A stretch of DNA of 64,000 nt from an uncultured Alistipes sp. (GCA_949286165.1 CASDZK010000068.1:1-64000), one strand, 5' to 3'. Numbered from the stretch's first letter, positions 37,573 through 47,516 are shown. A program made the numbers and translations. Notes: a model not told the origin generated them from the letters alone.

Positions 37573-39501
37573 ATGATTGGAAAATTATTTCTGCTAATAG
37601 GAATTTGTTTGAGTGAATGTTTGTATGCAGTAGCTCAAAAAACGGATAAAGAGTACACAGTACACTCGCCGAACGAGAAACTCGCGCTATCCGTTCGACA
37701 AACAGAAGACGGAAAATTCATGTACACATTTTCTGTCGATAAAACATTGTTAATCAAAGATTCGCCATTAGGATTTCAATTGAAAAACACGCAAGAGAAT
37801 GTTCCTGCTTCGGGGTGGAAGGTAGAAAAAATATCCAAACAACAAGTACGCAAAAAATGGAAACCGGTTTGGGGAAAGCGGGCAATCGTTCCGGATCACT
37901 ATAACGAACTGGTAATGGATTTGTCTGCCCCGAACGGCGAACTAACGAAAATGCAACTGGTTCTACGAAGTTATAATGACGGCGTAGCGTTTTGTTACAA
38001 AGTACCCTCTGACGGTTGTAGAGATAGTATCAAGGTACAGGCCGAACAAACTTCCTATCATTTTACAGCAGATTATACGGCCTGGTATTACAATGGAGAG
38101 AACCATAACATCGGACCAGAAAAACTTACGGCAACAGACGGCGTGCGCCTACCAATCATGACAATAAAGGCAGGAGACAATCATTATATGGCTGTTCATG
38201 AAGCCTGTCTGGACATGGGAACGCCTTTAGTCTTACAGTCGAAAAAAGGAGAAACCTTGTTTACCGTGGCATCAAAACCAGAATATCTATTCCCCGGTTA
38301 CACATCCGCTTGGCGAGTTATCTTGTACGGAACGACACCGGGTATGCTAACCGATTCTCATTTGCTGGAGTTGCTCAATCCGGAACCGAAATATGACTTT
38401 TCGTGGGTAAAGCCGGGCATGGCAGTCTGGGACTGGCGAATCAATGGTGCAATTTGGGACGATTTTACCTACACAATGTCCTACCCTTCTTGGATACGCA
38501 TGGTAGACTTTGCTGCAGAACAAGGGTTCCGTTACTTGGTTTTAGATGCGAACTGGTATGGTCCAGAATTTGCGTCCGATTCAGATCCAATCAAAGGCGA
38601 CAAGGCAAAAGATGTACAACGTCTGCTGGCTTACAGTAAAGAAAAAGGAGTAGGTATTTGGCTCTATCTGAACGATGTCGGAGGAAGGAAATACCCCATC
38701 GAAGAAACACTGAAACAATATGCCGACTGGGGGGCAGTTGGCGTTAAATACGGTTTCATGCGAGGTACGCCGGAAGAGAAGAACCTATGGACAAGAAGAA
38801 TCACAGAACTTTGCGCACAAAACCATTTACTGATTGACTTTCACGACGGTCCTGTACACCCTTACGGACAAATGCGTACATGGCCGAATGCCGTTACCCG
38901 GGAGTATTGCCACGCCCAACTGGACGGGCATCATGTCTTTATGCCGGAAACCTTTGTTACAACGGTTTTTGTCAATATGGTGGCTGGTCCAATCGACATG
39001 AACAACGGCATGTTTGACCTTCGGCAAGGACACACCACACGAATAGACGAAAGCCAGCCAGTACCCTCTACTTTAGTTGCAGAAGCAGCCCGTACACTGA
39101 TTACCTTTTCAGGCGTAACCATTTTACCTGATATTCCGGAATATTACCGAAAATACCCGACATTGCTGCGATTCTTATCAGCACAGAAAATGCCCTGGAA
39201 AGAAAGTCGAACTCTGGCAGGCGAAATCGGGAAATACATTGTCATGATGCGGGAAACGGACGATGCCTATCTGATAGGCGCCGCTACGAACGAGGAAGGA
39301 CGAACACTTGAAATACCTTTTTCATTCCTTCCGAAAGGCACATATGAAGTCGAAATTACAGAAGACGGTGCCGATGCGCATTATTTGACCAATCGGGAAA
39401 GCCTGAAAACTTATAAAAAACAAGTAACGCATACTGACACTTTACCATTGAAGCAGGCACCGGGCGGAGGCACTTGTCTATTAATTTCCAAAAAGCGTTA
39501 A
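37573..39501 (+). CDS. GH97 family glycosidase
   Basis: Periplasmic alpha-glycosidase of 642 aa with a signal peptide ending near VAQ. GH97 architecture: an N-terminal beta-sandwich (SPNEKLALSVRQTEDGKFMY onward), a catalytic barrel beginning VKPGMAVWDWRINGAIWDD, and a C-terminal beta domain (TYEVEITEDGADAHYL). Barrel strands include RYLVLDANWYG and IWLYLNDVGG. The catalytic segment reads LIDFHDGPVHPYGQMRTWPNA. In retaining GH97 enzymes the nucleophile is an Asp in this region, whereas inverting SusB-type enzymes have a Glu after the His, so the enzyme is probably the retaining kind (alpha-galactosidase or similar). That is inference from a motif. Confidence 0.88.
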   Translation: MIGKLFLLIGICLSECLYAVAQKTDKEYTVHSPNEKLALSVRQTEDGKFMYTFSVDKTLLIKDSPLGFQLKNTQENVPASGWKVEKISKQQVRKKWKPVWGKRAIVPDHYNELVMDLSAPNGELTKMQLVLRSYNDGVAFCYKVPSDGCRDSIKVQAEQTSYHFTADYTAWYYNGENHNIGPEKLTATDGVRLPIMTIKAGDNHYMAVHEACLDMGTPLVLQSKKGETLFTVASKPEYLFPGYTSAWRVILYGTTPGMLTDSHLLELLNPEPKYDFSWVKPGMAVWDWRINGAIWDDFTYTMSYPSWIRMVDFAAEQGFRYLVLDANWYGPEFASDSDPIKGDKAKDVQRLLAYSKEKGVGIWLYLNDVGGRKYPIEETLKQYADWGAVGVKYGFMRGTPEEKNLWTRRITELCAQNHLLIDFHDGPVHPYGQMRTWPNAVTREYCHAQLDGHHVFMPETFVTTVFVNMVAGPIDMNNGMFDLRQGHTTRIDESQPVPSTLVAEAARTLITFSGVTILPDIPEYYRKYPTLLRFLSAQKMPWKESRTLAGEIGKYIVMMRETDDAYLIGAATNEEGRTLEIPFSFLPKGTYEVEITEDGADAHYLTNRESLKTYKKQVTHTDTLPLKQAPGGGTCLLISKKR

Positions 39502-39667
39502 TATGATTTAAATTTCCTGACAACTAAGGAGACATAGTTAGTTCTTTCTTACCTCTTTTTATATCTCGATTTCCAGAAAGAAAAAACAGTTAACCGCCCA
39601 TTGTTTCAAAAAATAGTATTACCTTTGACCCAAATTTGATTTTAGGAATTACTTAATATACAAATTC

Positions 39668-40771
39668 ATGAAAAGAATACTGGTTTCGACTAGCGGGGGA
39701 GATTGTCCCGGTCTGAATGCCGTTATTCGCGGAATTGTGAAACGGGCCCATCAAGAAAGCGAAGAATGGGAAGTACTCGGCAGCATTCAAGCCTATAACG
39801 GAATATTATGGGAACCCACGGAAGTCAAGTTATTGGATGAAAAAACCGTTGCCGGTATCCACTATCAAGGGGGTACGATCATCGAAACGACGAATAAAGG
39901 AGGTCCCTTCGCATGGCCTATCTTCAATAAAAAGACAGGAAAATGGGAATATGTGGACCGCTCGGAAGAAATGATCCGTAAATTGCAATATATGGGTGTC
40001 GATGCGGTCATCAGCATCGGCGGAGACGGTTCCCAGAAATTGTCGCAAAAACTGTTCGAACAAGGCTTGGACATCGTTGGTGTTCCCAAAACCATCGACA
40101 ACGACTTATCTGCGACTGATTTTACGTTCGGTTTCCAAACGGCCGTACAAATCGCTACGGATGCCATAGACAAACTGGTTACAACCGCTGCATCCCATAA
40201 CCGGACTTTTATTCTGGAAGTCATGGGGCGCCATACCGGATGGATCGCATTACACGCAGCCATCGCTGGAGGAGCGGACGTATGCCTGATCCCGGAAATT
40301 CCGTATGATGTGACTAAAGTCGTACAGAAACTGAAATCAAGATATAAAAAAGGCCGCGGTTCCGCTATTATCGTCGTTGCAGAAGGAGCGAAACCCATTG
40401 ACGGCAGCGAATTCGCAGCTGTGTCCAATGAAGTAGGTTATGAAAACGTTCGATTGGGCGGTGTCGCATACAAAGTCAGCGACCAAATCAAAGCAGCCGG
40501 TTTCGACAGCGGCGATATCCGAGAAACCATACTCGGGCACTTGCAGCGCGGGGGAGTTCCTATTGCTTACGACCGGGTATTGGCTACCCAGTTCGGTGTA
40601 AAAGCATTCGAATTGGTAAAAAACAAAGAATTCGGCCATATGGTCGCTTACCGTCATCCGGATATCGTAAGCGTGCCGTTTACGGAAGCTATCGGAAAAA
40701 TGAATTTTGTAGATCCCAATAGCGACATTATGGATACGGCAAGAGGTACCGGCATTTGCTTCGGAGATTAA
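39668..40771 (+). CDS. pfkA: 6-phosphofructokinase, group III type
   Basis: Phosphorylates fructose 6-phosphate in glycolysis. The 367-aa length fits a homotetrameric PfkA. Substrate motifs: LVSTSGGDCPGLNAVIRG at the nucleotide site, SIGGDGSQ with Gly121, PKTIDNDL with Lys141 and catalytic Asp144, and MGRHTGW. In the A and B groups Gly at the first site goes with ATP and Gly at the second with ATP; here the combination Gly121 plus Lys141 is typical of group III enzymes. The phosphoryl donor therefore cannot be called from sequence alone; ATP is more likely. It has its own terminator. Confidence 0.95.
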   Translation: MKRILVSTSGGDCPGLNAVIRGIVKRAHQESEEWEVLGSIQAYNGILWEPTEVKLLDEKTVAGIHYQGGTIIETTNKGGPFAWPIFNKKTGKWEYVDRSEEMIRKLQYMGVDAVISIGGDGSQKLSQKLFEQGLDIVGVPKTIDNDLSATDFTFGFQTAVQIATDAIDKLVTTAASHNRTFILEVMGRHTGWIALHAAIAGGADVCLIPEIPYDVTKVVQKLKSRYKKGRGSAIIVVAEGAKPIDGSEFAAVSNEVGYENVRLGGVAYKVSDQIKAAGFDSGDIRETILGHLQRGGVPIAYDRVLATQFGVKAFELVKNKEFGHMVAYRHPDIVSVPFTEAIGKMNFVDPNSDIMDTARGTGICFGD

Positions 40772-40826
40772 GCCTTGACGAAGAAGGATAAAATAAAACA
40801 ACCTCCTTGGACTCTTTTAAAGATAA

Positions 40827-40858
40827 AAAAATACGGATTGAAAATCCGTATTTTTTTT
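40827..40858 (+). terminator. Terminator of pfkA fused to the next promoter
   Basis: Stem AATACGGATT/AATCCGTATT with a short AAAA-type loop and an eight-T run (40851-40858). The last T begins TATCTTTG (40858-40865). Confidence 0.8.
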
Positions 40859-40865
40859 ATCTTTG
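40858..40865 (+). promoter_or_regulatory. -7 element of the GH43/unassigned protein genes
   Basis: TATCTTTG, a perfect TAnnTTTG match 42 bp before the GH43 start. It overlaps the T-run of the pfkA terminator. Confidence 0.55.
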
Positions 40866-40907
40866 TTCTCTTTACCCCCAATACCCTAAAATGAACCAAC
40901 CTGTAAT

Positions 40908-41891
40908 ATGAAAAAATATCCATTTCTGCTACTATTCTCACTGGCATTTTATTTCTCAGTATCTGCCCCCAAAAGCGAAAAGAACCGCTACAGGAATCCG
41001 GTAGTCAATTATAGCCTGCCTGACCCTTCCGTAATCGAAGGAAACGACGGCTATTATTATTTATACGCTACGGAAGACATTCATAACCTACCGATTTATC
41101 GTTCAAAAGATCTGATCCATTGGGAAATGGTCTGTACGGCATTTACAGACCAGACACGGCCCGATTTCGAACCGGGCGGAGGACTTTGGGCTCCGGACAT
41201 CAATAAAATCAACGACCGGTACGTTCTCTATTATTCCATGTCGAAATGGGGAGGAGAATGGACCTGCGGTATCGGTCGCGCAATTGCAGACATGCCCTCC
41301 GGCCCGTTCAAAGACCTCGGCATGTTGTTTCGCAGCAATGAAATACGCGTTCAAAATTCCATCGATCCTTTTTACCTAGAAGACAATGGGAAAAAATACC
41401 TTTTCTGGGGAAGTTTCAGAGGCATCTACGGTATCGAACTGACCGACGACGGATTATCCGTAAAAAAAGGAGAAAAACCCCGGCAAATCGCAGGAACAGC
41501 TTATGAAGGAACCTACATTCATAAAAGAAACGGCTACTATTACCTTTTCGCCTCCACAGGAACCTGTTGCGAAGGGATAAAAAGTACTTATACCACAGTC
41601 GTAGGACGTTCCAAAAACTTATTCGGACCTTATGTAAACAAACAAGGACAATCCATGATGGAAAACCATCACGAAATACTCATTCATAAAAACGACACTT
41701 TCGTGGGAACCGGCCACAACTCAGAAATAATAACGGATAAAACCGGCAAAAACTGGATATTTTATCATGCCGTCAGTACGAAAAATCCCCGAGGGCGAGT
41801 ACTCATGCTGGATAAAATAGAGTGGAAAAACGAATGGCCTATCGTTCCGAAAAGTTCCCCATCATTGAAATCAAAGAAACCTATACTGTAA
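40908..41891 (+). CDS. GH43 family glycosidase
   Basis: Five-bladed beta-propeller of 327 aa with a hydrophobic leader (first 20 residues). All three GH43 catalytic carboxylates are recognisable: base Asp39 in LPDPSVI, pKa-modulating Asp153 in NSIDPFYL, and acid Glu200 in AYEGTYI. The FASTGTCCEG segment is typical of a subgroup related to arabinan-acting GH43. Substrate is probably an alpha-L-arabinofuranoside or beta-xyloside, not resolvable here. It is followed after 10 bp by an unassigned secreted protein; the two probably act together. Confidence 0.88.
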   Translation: MKKYPFLLLFSLAFYFSVSAPKSEKNRYRNPVVNYSLPDPSVIEGNDGYYYLYATEDIHNLPIYRSKDLIHWEMVCTAFTDQTRPDFEPGGGLWAPDINKINDRYVLYYSMSKWGGEWTCGIGRAIADMPSGPFKDLGMLFRSNEIRVQNSIDPFYLEDNGKKYLFWGSFRGIYGIELTDDGLSVKKGEKPRQIAGTAYEGTYIHKRNGYYYLFASTGTCCEGIKSTYTTVVGRSKNLFGPYVNKQGQSMMENHHEILIHKNDTFVGTGHNSEIITDKTGKNWIFYHAVSTKNPRGRVLMLDKIEWKNEWPIVPKSSPSLKSKKPIL

Positions 41892-41901
41892 AAACTTAAA
41901 T

Positions 41902-43935
41902 ATGATCCGTAAAATTTTAACATACGCCATAACAGGCTCGATCGGCATTGCACCTGCCAAAGCCATAAACTATACACCGGACAATGTTTCGACCTCCATT
42001 GCTTTGATGACTCCCGGAAACAACTCGGAAAGTTATTCCCTATCCTTGCAAAAATCGGAACATACCCCGTATGACTACCAGGCAACAGCTTCCGAAAAAC
42101 TACCGGTCATGATACTTCAGAATGTCGAACAAATCGACGGGAAACACCGCATTACCGTTACGATAACAGCATTCGAAGATATTTATTTCAACTTGGGAAT
42201 CCAAGTAAAAACCGGTTATCGTCACGACGACTGCCAATTTTACATGCCGGGATTTTGGTATCGCCGTAATTTGCGTTCTCCGAAAGAAGCCCCGTCTTTC
42301 CATACCTCGGACAGCTGGACTGTCCGAGAAGACCGTCTAAGCACCCCGTTGACCGCCATTTTCGACGAAAAAAACGGAAAAGTCGTCTCCATAATCCGTT
42401 TGGACAAATTTGAAACAGACGCCTTAACAACGCATGAAACAGGAAAAGTCGTTTTATCCGGACAAACCTCTATCGGTTACACCGGATTTGAAAATATCTC
42501 AGGGACAGCATCGCTTTCTTTCGGATTTCCCTACAAAGAAACGCCGAAAACCTATATCCGCAAACTTACTCTCGCCCCTTCCGTAGAGGCTTACCAGTTA
42601 TTGCATCAAGGCGAAAGCCTCTCTCTGACCTGGGAGTTGCAAGAAACGGAAGCCATTGATTTTTCGGACTGCGTACGACGCGTATGGGAATACAGTTACG
42701 ACACTTACCGTCCCCAAATCGTGGACACGCCCTATACTCCGGAAAAGATGAAACAAACGATGAGCAATTTTTTCACGGAAAGTTTCGTAGACGACGCCCC
42801 TATCTGTTATTATTCGGGCGTGGAACTACGTACGGAAACCTGTGACCGGACCGACATCGCCGAAGTAGGTTTTGTTGGTCGCACGTTATTGAATGCTTTT
42901 AACGCGATGGAATACGGTGCGCAGCAACGGCGTCCGGATTTAACGGCCGATGCAGAAAAAATTTTCGATTCTTATCTGCAAAACGGATTTTCCGACGCAG
43001 GATTTTTTCATGAAGTGATGCACCACAAACGTAACTTTACAGAACCGATCCACAGCATTCGCCGTCAATCGGAGGGTGCATACGCTGCACTTCACTATCT
43101 GAATTATGAAAAATCGCAGGGACGCAAACAGCCGGAATGGGAGAGACGGATAAAAGAAATGCTGGATGCATTTTTGAAACTACAAAACAGCGACGGAAGT
43201 TTTCCCCGCAAATTCAAAGACGATTTTTCCATTGTAGATCCAAGCGGCGGCAGCACTCCCTCAGCCACCTTACCCTTAGTCATGGGCTATAAATATTTTA
43301 AGGACAAACGTTATTTGGAAAGTGCCAAACACACCGTTTCTTATTTAGAAAAAGAGCTGATTTCCAAAGCCGATTACTTTTCTTCCACATTAGACGCCAA
43401 CTGCGAAGACAAAGAAGCCTCGCTTTACGCCGCCACAGCAGCCTACTATCTGGCTCTGGTCACTCAAGGAAAAGAACAGGCCCATTATGCCGACCTGGCC
43501 AGAGAAGCCGCTTATTTCGCATTATCATGGTATTATGTTTGGGACGTTCCGTTCGCCTCCGGCCAGATGTTGGGAGATTTAGGATTGAAAACCAGAGGAT
43601 GGGGAAATGTATCGGTAGAGAATAACCATATCGACGTATTTGTTTTCGACTTCGCCGATGTTTTGAATTGGCTGGCAAAAACATACGGCGAACGCCGTTT
43701 TTCCGATTTTTCCCAAGTAATCAGCACCTCCATGCGCCAGCTCTTGCCTGAGGAAGGGCATTTATGCGGCATTGCCAAAGCAGGCTATTATCCGGAAGTG
43801 GTTCAACATACCCGTTGGGATTACGGAAAAAACGGAAAAGGTTATTACAACGATATTTTTGCGCCGGGATGGACTGTCGCTTCCTTATGGGAACTGCTCT
43901 CTCCGGGACGCGCTGAACGTTTTTTAGAAAAATAA
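41902..43935 (+). CDS. Large secreted protein of unassigned family, (alpha/alpha)-barrel-like
   Basis: Protein of 677 aa with an N-terminal leader (MIRKILTYAITGSIGIAPAKA). The first 260 residues are beta-rich. The rest is helical with repeating features of six-hairpin glycosidases: RRVWEYSYDTYRPQ near 255, RRQSEGAYAALHYL near 395, LLDAFLKLQNSDGSFPRK near 425, EKEASLYAATAAYYLAL-type spacing near 495, ALSWYYVWDVPF near 535, and NNHIDVFVFDFADVLNWL near 575. It contains many conserved Trp, Tyr, Asp and Glu residues. It is probably a carbohydrate-active enzyme working with the adjacent GH43, but I recognise no named family and no catalytic pair can be assigned. Confidence 0.65.
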   Translation: MIRKILTYAITGSIGIAPAKAINYTPDNVSTSIALMTPGNNSESYSLSLQKSEHTPYDYQATASEKLPVMILQNVEQIDGKHRITVTITAFEDIYFNLGIQVKTGYRHDDCQFYMPGFWYRRNLRSPKEAPSFHTSDSWTVREDRLSTPLTAIFDEKNGKVVSIIRLDKFETDALTTHETGKVVLSGQTSIGYTGFENISGTASLSFGFPYKETPKTYIRKLTLAPSVEAYQLLHQGESLSLTWELQETEAIDFSDCVRRVWEYSYDTYRPQIVDTPYTPEKMKQTMSNFFTESFVDDAPICYYSGVELRTETCDRTDIAEVGFVGRTLLNAFNAMEYGAQQRRPDLTADAEKIFDSYLQNGFSDAGFFHEVMHHKRNFTEPIHSIRRQSEGAYAALHYLNYEKSQGRKQPEWERRIKEMLDAFLKLQNSDGSFPRKFKDDFSIVDPSGGSTPSATLPLVMGYKYFKDKRYLESAKHTVSYLEKELISKADYFSSTLDANCEDKEASLYAATAAYYLALVTQGKEQAHYADLAREAAYFALSWYYVWDVPFASGQMLGDLGLKTRGWGNVSVENNHIDVFVFDFADVLNWLAKTYGERRFSDFSQVISTSMRQLLPEEGHLCGIAKAGYYPEVVQHTRWDYGKNGKGYYNDIFAPGWTVASLWELLSPGRAERFLEK

Positions 43936-43977
43936 CCATTAATACGCCCATTTTTCCAAATATCTTATTTTTTCTCT

Positions 43978-43985
43978 TACCTTTG
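43978..43985 (+). promoter_or_regulatory. -7 element of the GIN-domain gene
   Basis: TACCTTTG, a perfect TAnnTTTG match, 28 bp before the ATG at 44014. Confidence 0.6.
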
Positions 43986-44013
43986 TGAAACACACATTCA
44001 AACATTAATATAG

Positions 44014-44700
44014 ATGAAAAAATACCTGATCGCCTGCTCATGGATATTAACGGCTGTTTGCACATGGGCGCAACAGACCGTAGAATCGAAAACTTCCGAT
44101 TTTTCAAAACTCAGATTATCGGGAAATATCGAAGTAACTCTGATCAAAGCGGAAGCTCCGGCCATTAAAGCGGAAATTATCGACGCTTCTTCCGATAAAT
44201 TCGAATGGCAGGTACAAAACGAAGAGTTATCCATTAAATTGAAACAGGTCGTGGCTATCGGGAAAGATACCCCCAAACCTTTTGCCAAAGTATTGATTTA
44301 TTATACTGCTCTGTCCGACATATATTGCACCGGGACTACCTTGTTAAACGAAGGGACGTTAATCTCCGATGTGTTGACCATAACCGCTTCATCCAAAGCC
44401 AACATAGCCGTTTTAGTCCAATGTCGGGACATTACCGTCGAAGCTGCCAATTCCAAGGTCACAGTAAACGGAGAAACCGAGTTTCTGACTGTAAAAGCCA
44501 ATACGGGTTCTTCCGTCAATACGGTTACGATGACCTGTCAAAACGCCAATATTTCCACGGCAACCAATGCCGAATGTTTTGCAACGGCCATACAGCGTTT
44601 CGAGGCGAAAGCGACAACCAATTCCAATGTGTATTACAAAGGCGCTCCCGAAATCATTAAAAAGACGGAAAACAGTCTCGGTAAAGTACAATCGTTCTAA
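44014..44700 (+). CDS. GIN-domain (DUF2807) beta-helix protein
   Basis: Exported protein of 228 aa with a signal peptide ending at TWAQ. After it comes the GIN pattern: FSKLRLSGNIEVTLIKAEAP near 30, ASSDKFEWQVQNEELSIKL, then a repetitive beta-helix with many Thr, Asn and Ser. GIN-domain proteins are widespread in Bacteroidota envelopes and are thought to be adhesion- or surface-related, without a defined activity. It is monocistronic, with its own promoter and a strong terminator. Confidence 0.8.
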   Translation: MKKYLIACSWILTAVCTWAQQTVESKTSDFSKLRLSGNIEVTLIKAEAPAIKAEIIDASSDKFEWQVQNEELSIKLKQVVAIGKDTPKPFAKVLIYYTALSDIYCTGTTLLNEGTLISDVLTITASSKANIAVLVQCRDITVEAANSKVTVNGETEFLTVKANTGSSVNTVTMTCQNANISTATNAECFATAIQRFEAKATTNSNVYYKGAPEIIKKTENSLGKVQSF

Positions 44701-44714
44701 AAATATTTTCAGCT

Positions 44715-44756
44715 AAAAAACACGACCGGACGTATTTTGTCCGGTCGTGTTTTTTA
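44715..44756 (+). terminator. Bidirectional terminator between GIN-domain gene and hppA
   Basis: Arms AAAAAACACGACCGGAC and GTCCGGTCGTGTTTTTT with a 7-nt loop. Both strands carry a T-run, so it can end the GIN-domain gene and hppA. Confidence 0.85.
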
Positions 44757-44777
44757 TGTGAGAATGCACTTTCATTT

Positions 44778-46994
44778 TCAGAACAGGCTGTAAGCTACGG
44801 TAAGCCCGGCCATCACAATCGCGACCATGCTCATCAGTTTGATAAGAATGTTAAGCGAAGGTCCGGAAGTGTCTTTAAACGGATCGCCGACCGTATCCCC
44901 TACGACCGTCGCCTTATGATTATCGGAACCTTTCCCGCCCAGATTGCCTTCTTCAATATATTTTTTTGCATTATCCCATGCACCGCCCGAGTTAGCCATA
45001 AAAATAGCCAAAACGAATCCTGCACCGAGACCTCCTACCAAAAGTCCCACGACCCCCGAAACACCGAATATCATCCCGATAACAATCGGAGCAAGGATCG
45101 CTATGATGGAAGGGAAGAGCATTTCGCGTTGCGCTCCTCTGGTGGAAATTTCGACGCAGCGGGCATAATCCGGCATTCCTTTCCCTTCCAAAATTCCTTT
45201 TATCTCCCGGAATTGACGACGCACCTCATTAACCATGCTCTGTGCCGCCCTACCTACCGCATTCATCGTCAAACCGCAAAACAGAAACGCCATCATGGAA
45301 CCGACAAATATACCGATCAACACTTTAGGATTCATCAGATTGATTTGGTAATAATCCATGAAATCCAAGATCCCGGCTTCAGCAACTGTCTTTTGCGTCC
45401 CGTTGGAAAGTGTGATAACCGTTTGACCAATATGTTGCAACCCAATTTTGATTTCTTCGATATAAGAAGCCAAAAGAGCCAACCCCGTCAATGCAGCAGA
45501 ACCTATGGCAAATCCTTTTCCCGTCGCAGCCGTCGTATTTCCGAGTGCGTCGAGAGCGTCCGTCCGTTTGCGCACTTCCGGACCGAGACCGCTCATTTCC
45601 GCGTTGCCTCCGGCATTATCGGCAATAGGTCCGTAAGCATCGGTAGCCAGCGTAATTCCGAGCGTGGACAACATACCTACCGCCGCAATACCTATACCAT
45701 ACAGACCCATACTCAAATTTTCAGCCGACAGCATGTGAGCAACATCAAACCGGATAGCGCACAAATAAGAGAGAATAATCGCTACTCCGATAGTCAGCAC
45801 GGGAATGGCGGTCGATATCATGCCGGTTCCGATACCTGAAATAATGACGGTAGCCGGTCCGGTTTCCGAACTTTTGGCGATTTTCCTCGTAGGTTTATAC
45901 GAGTGCGAGGTATAATATTCCGTTACCTGACCGATAATAACACCTGCCGCCAAACCGGTAATAACCGAAAAAGAGATGCCCAACCAGTTTTGAATCTGGA
46001 GTGCATAAAGAATGCCGAAAGTGGCGACGGCAATCAATACGGAACTTATATTCGTCCCTCGCCCCAACGCATTCAACAGTTGTTTCATGGTAGCTCCCTC
46101 TTTCGTCCTTACCAGAAAAATTCCCATAATGGAAAGCAATATCCCCACCGCCGCAATCAACATCGGAGCCAAAATAGCCTTTACCTGCATCGTTTCGTCT
46201 CCGGACAAAGCGAATGACGCAGCCCCTAAAGCGGCTGTAGCCAAAATAGAGCCGCAATAACTCTCGTACAAATCTGCACCCATACCGGCCACATCTCCAA
46301 CATTATCGCCGACATTATCCGCTATGGTCGCCGGATTACGCGGGTCGTCTTCGGGAATACCCGCCTCTACTTTACCCACCAAATCAGCACCGACATCGGC
46401 CGCTTTGGTATATATTCCCCCTCCTACACGGGCGAAAAGAGCCTGCGTCGAAGCTCCCATTCCGAACGTAAGCATCGTAGTGGTAATCACGACAAGTTTT
46501 TGTGCTCCCGTAACCTCCACAAAATGGTTAAGAATGATATACCATAACGATATATCGAGAAGTCCCAAACCGACAACGACAAGTCCCATGACAGCCCCGC
46601 TGCGGAAAGCCACCTTCAATCCCCGATCCAACGACAAAGACGCCGCATTGGCCGTTCTGGCCGAAGCATAAGTCGCCGTTTTCATTCCGAAAAAACCGGC
46701 TAATCCCGAAAAGAATCCTCCGGTAAGAAAAGCGAAAGGCACCCATGTATTCTGAACACCCAAACCATAGGCAAGATAAGCAAAAAACAGGGCCAAAACG
46801 ATAAATACGATCGTTACGACCTTGTATTGCTGTTTAAGGTAAGCCATCGCACCTTTACGAACATGCGAAGCGATTTCTTTCATGCGTTCCGTCCCTTCGC
46901 TTTCTTGTTTCATGCGACGATAAAAATACCACGCAAAAACTAATGCGACAACCGACGCTGCAGGAACAAGCCAAAAAATAGCAGGTGTACTCAT
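44778..46994 (-). CDS. hppA: Membrane-bound ion-translocating pyrophosphatase
   Basis: Hydrolyses pyrophosphate and pumps Na+ and/or H+ across the inner membrane. The 738-aa protein has about 16 membrane helices. Substrate motifs are [20 protein letters not shown], then [17 protein letters not shown], and near the C terminus [19 protein letters not shown]. The [20 protein letters not shown] segment has Ala where potassium-independent enzymes have Lys, so this is the potassium-dependent class, which in Bacteroidota is usually Na+- or Na+,H+-translocating. It ends convergently with the GIN-domain gene. A long non-coding region lies upstream and no clear promoter was seen. Confidence 0.95.
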   Translation of the reverse strand: MSTPAIFWLVPAASVVALVFAWYFYRRMKQESEGTERMKEIASHVRKGAMAYLKQQYKVVTIVFIVLALFFAYLAYGLGVQNTWVPFAFLTGGFFSGLAGFFGMKTATYASARTANAASLSLDRGLKVAFRSGAVMGLVVVGLGLLDISLWYIILNHFVEVTGAQKLVVITTTMLTFGMGASTQALFARVGGGIYTKAADVGADLVGKVEAGIPEDDPRNPATIADNVGDNVGDVAGMGADLYESYCGSILATAALGAASFALSGDETMQVKAILAPMLIAAVGILLSIMGIFLVRTKEGATMKQLLNALGRGTNISSVLIAVATFGILYALQIQNWLGISFSVITGLAAGVIIGQVTEYYTSHSYKPTRKIAKSSETGPATVIISGIGTGMISTAIPVLTIGVAIILSYLCAIRFDVAHMLSAENLSMGLYGIGIAAVGMLSTLGITLATDAYGPIADNAGGNAEMSGLGPEVRKRTDALDALGNTTAATGKGFAIGSAALTGLALLASYIEEIKIGLQHIGQTVITLSNGTQKTVAEAGILDFMDYYQINLMNPKVLIGIFVGSMMAFLFCGLTMNAVGRAAQSMVNEVRRQFREIKGILEGKGMPDYARCVEISTRGAQREMLFPSIIAILAPIVIGMIFGVSGVVGLLVGGLGAGFVLAIFMANSGGAWDNAKKYIEEGNLGGKGSDNHKATVVGDTVGDPFKDTSGPSLNILIKLMSMVAIVMAGLTVAYSLF

Positions 46995-47516
46995 AATAGA
47001 TTTATTTAATTAAACATAAAAAAATTTCGCCATACCGTTAGTTCAGCTTTTACAGAACGACAATACCATATAATTCATGTAAGTCGCATTTATCCGTTAT
47101 TTCATTGATAAATTACAAAAAATCTGCAATAAAGATAAACATTACAAAATGAAAAGACAACAATTTTCTGCATTCATTTTTCAGTCGGGACCAAAACCAA
47201 TAAAACAAACCTATATTTCTTCCCTAAACAAATTCCGGAATTTCCCGATTTCAGGAAATTTCTCTCCAAAAGTGCACGTCGCCTTTTATCGAGCTTCTTG
47301 TTCTTCAAATCGTTTTATATAAAAAAATTCATTCCAACAACAATAAGAGGCCGACTAAAAAGTCGTGATTTTATCTTCTGGAGAATTGGATATTTGAATT
47401 CTCGCTCCCGGATAGGAGAATACGAATACCCCCCCGAAACTTTAAATCACGACTTTTCAGTCAGCCTCTTTACCTACAATCCTTACGGACTGTTTCCTTT
47501 TATTTTTTGAATCGCA
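46995..47516. other. 522-bp gap between hppA and DUF2027-Smr
   Basis: AT-rich leader region of hppA (46995-47340) with no recognisable gene, then a MITE-like element (47345-47471). No TAnnTTTG element on the minus strand stands out. The short open frame over the MITE is not accepted. Confidence 0.5.
47345..47471. mobile_element. MITE-like element with 27-bp terminal inverted repeats
   Basis: Left arm 47345-47371 (starts AAGAGGCCGACTAAAAAGTC) and right arm 47445-47471 match as inverted repeats with two mismatches in 27. The element is about 127 bp, has no coding capacity, and its ends (GAGGC-C/T-GACT) resemble the end of the solo IS1182-type copy at 7499 (GAGGCCG). No clear target duplication flanks it. 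It may also fold into a hairpin that helps end transcription. Confidence 0.5.

Noticed and set aside
47298-47510. Open frame across the MITE-like element
   Set aside because: Runs over inverted repeats, with no recognisable protein or ribosome-binding site.
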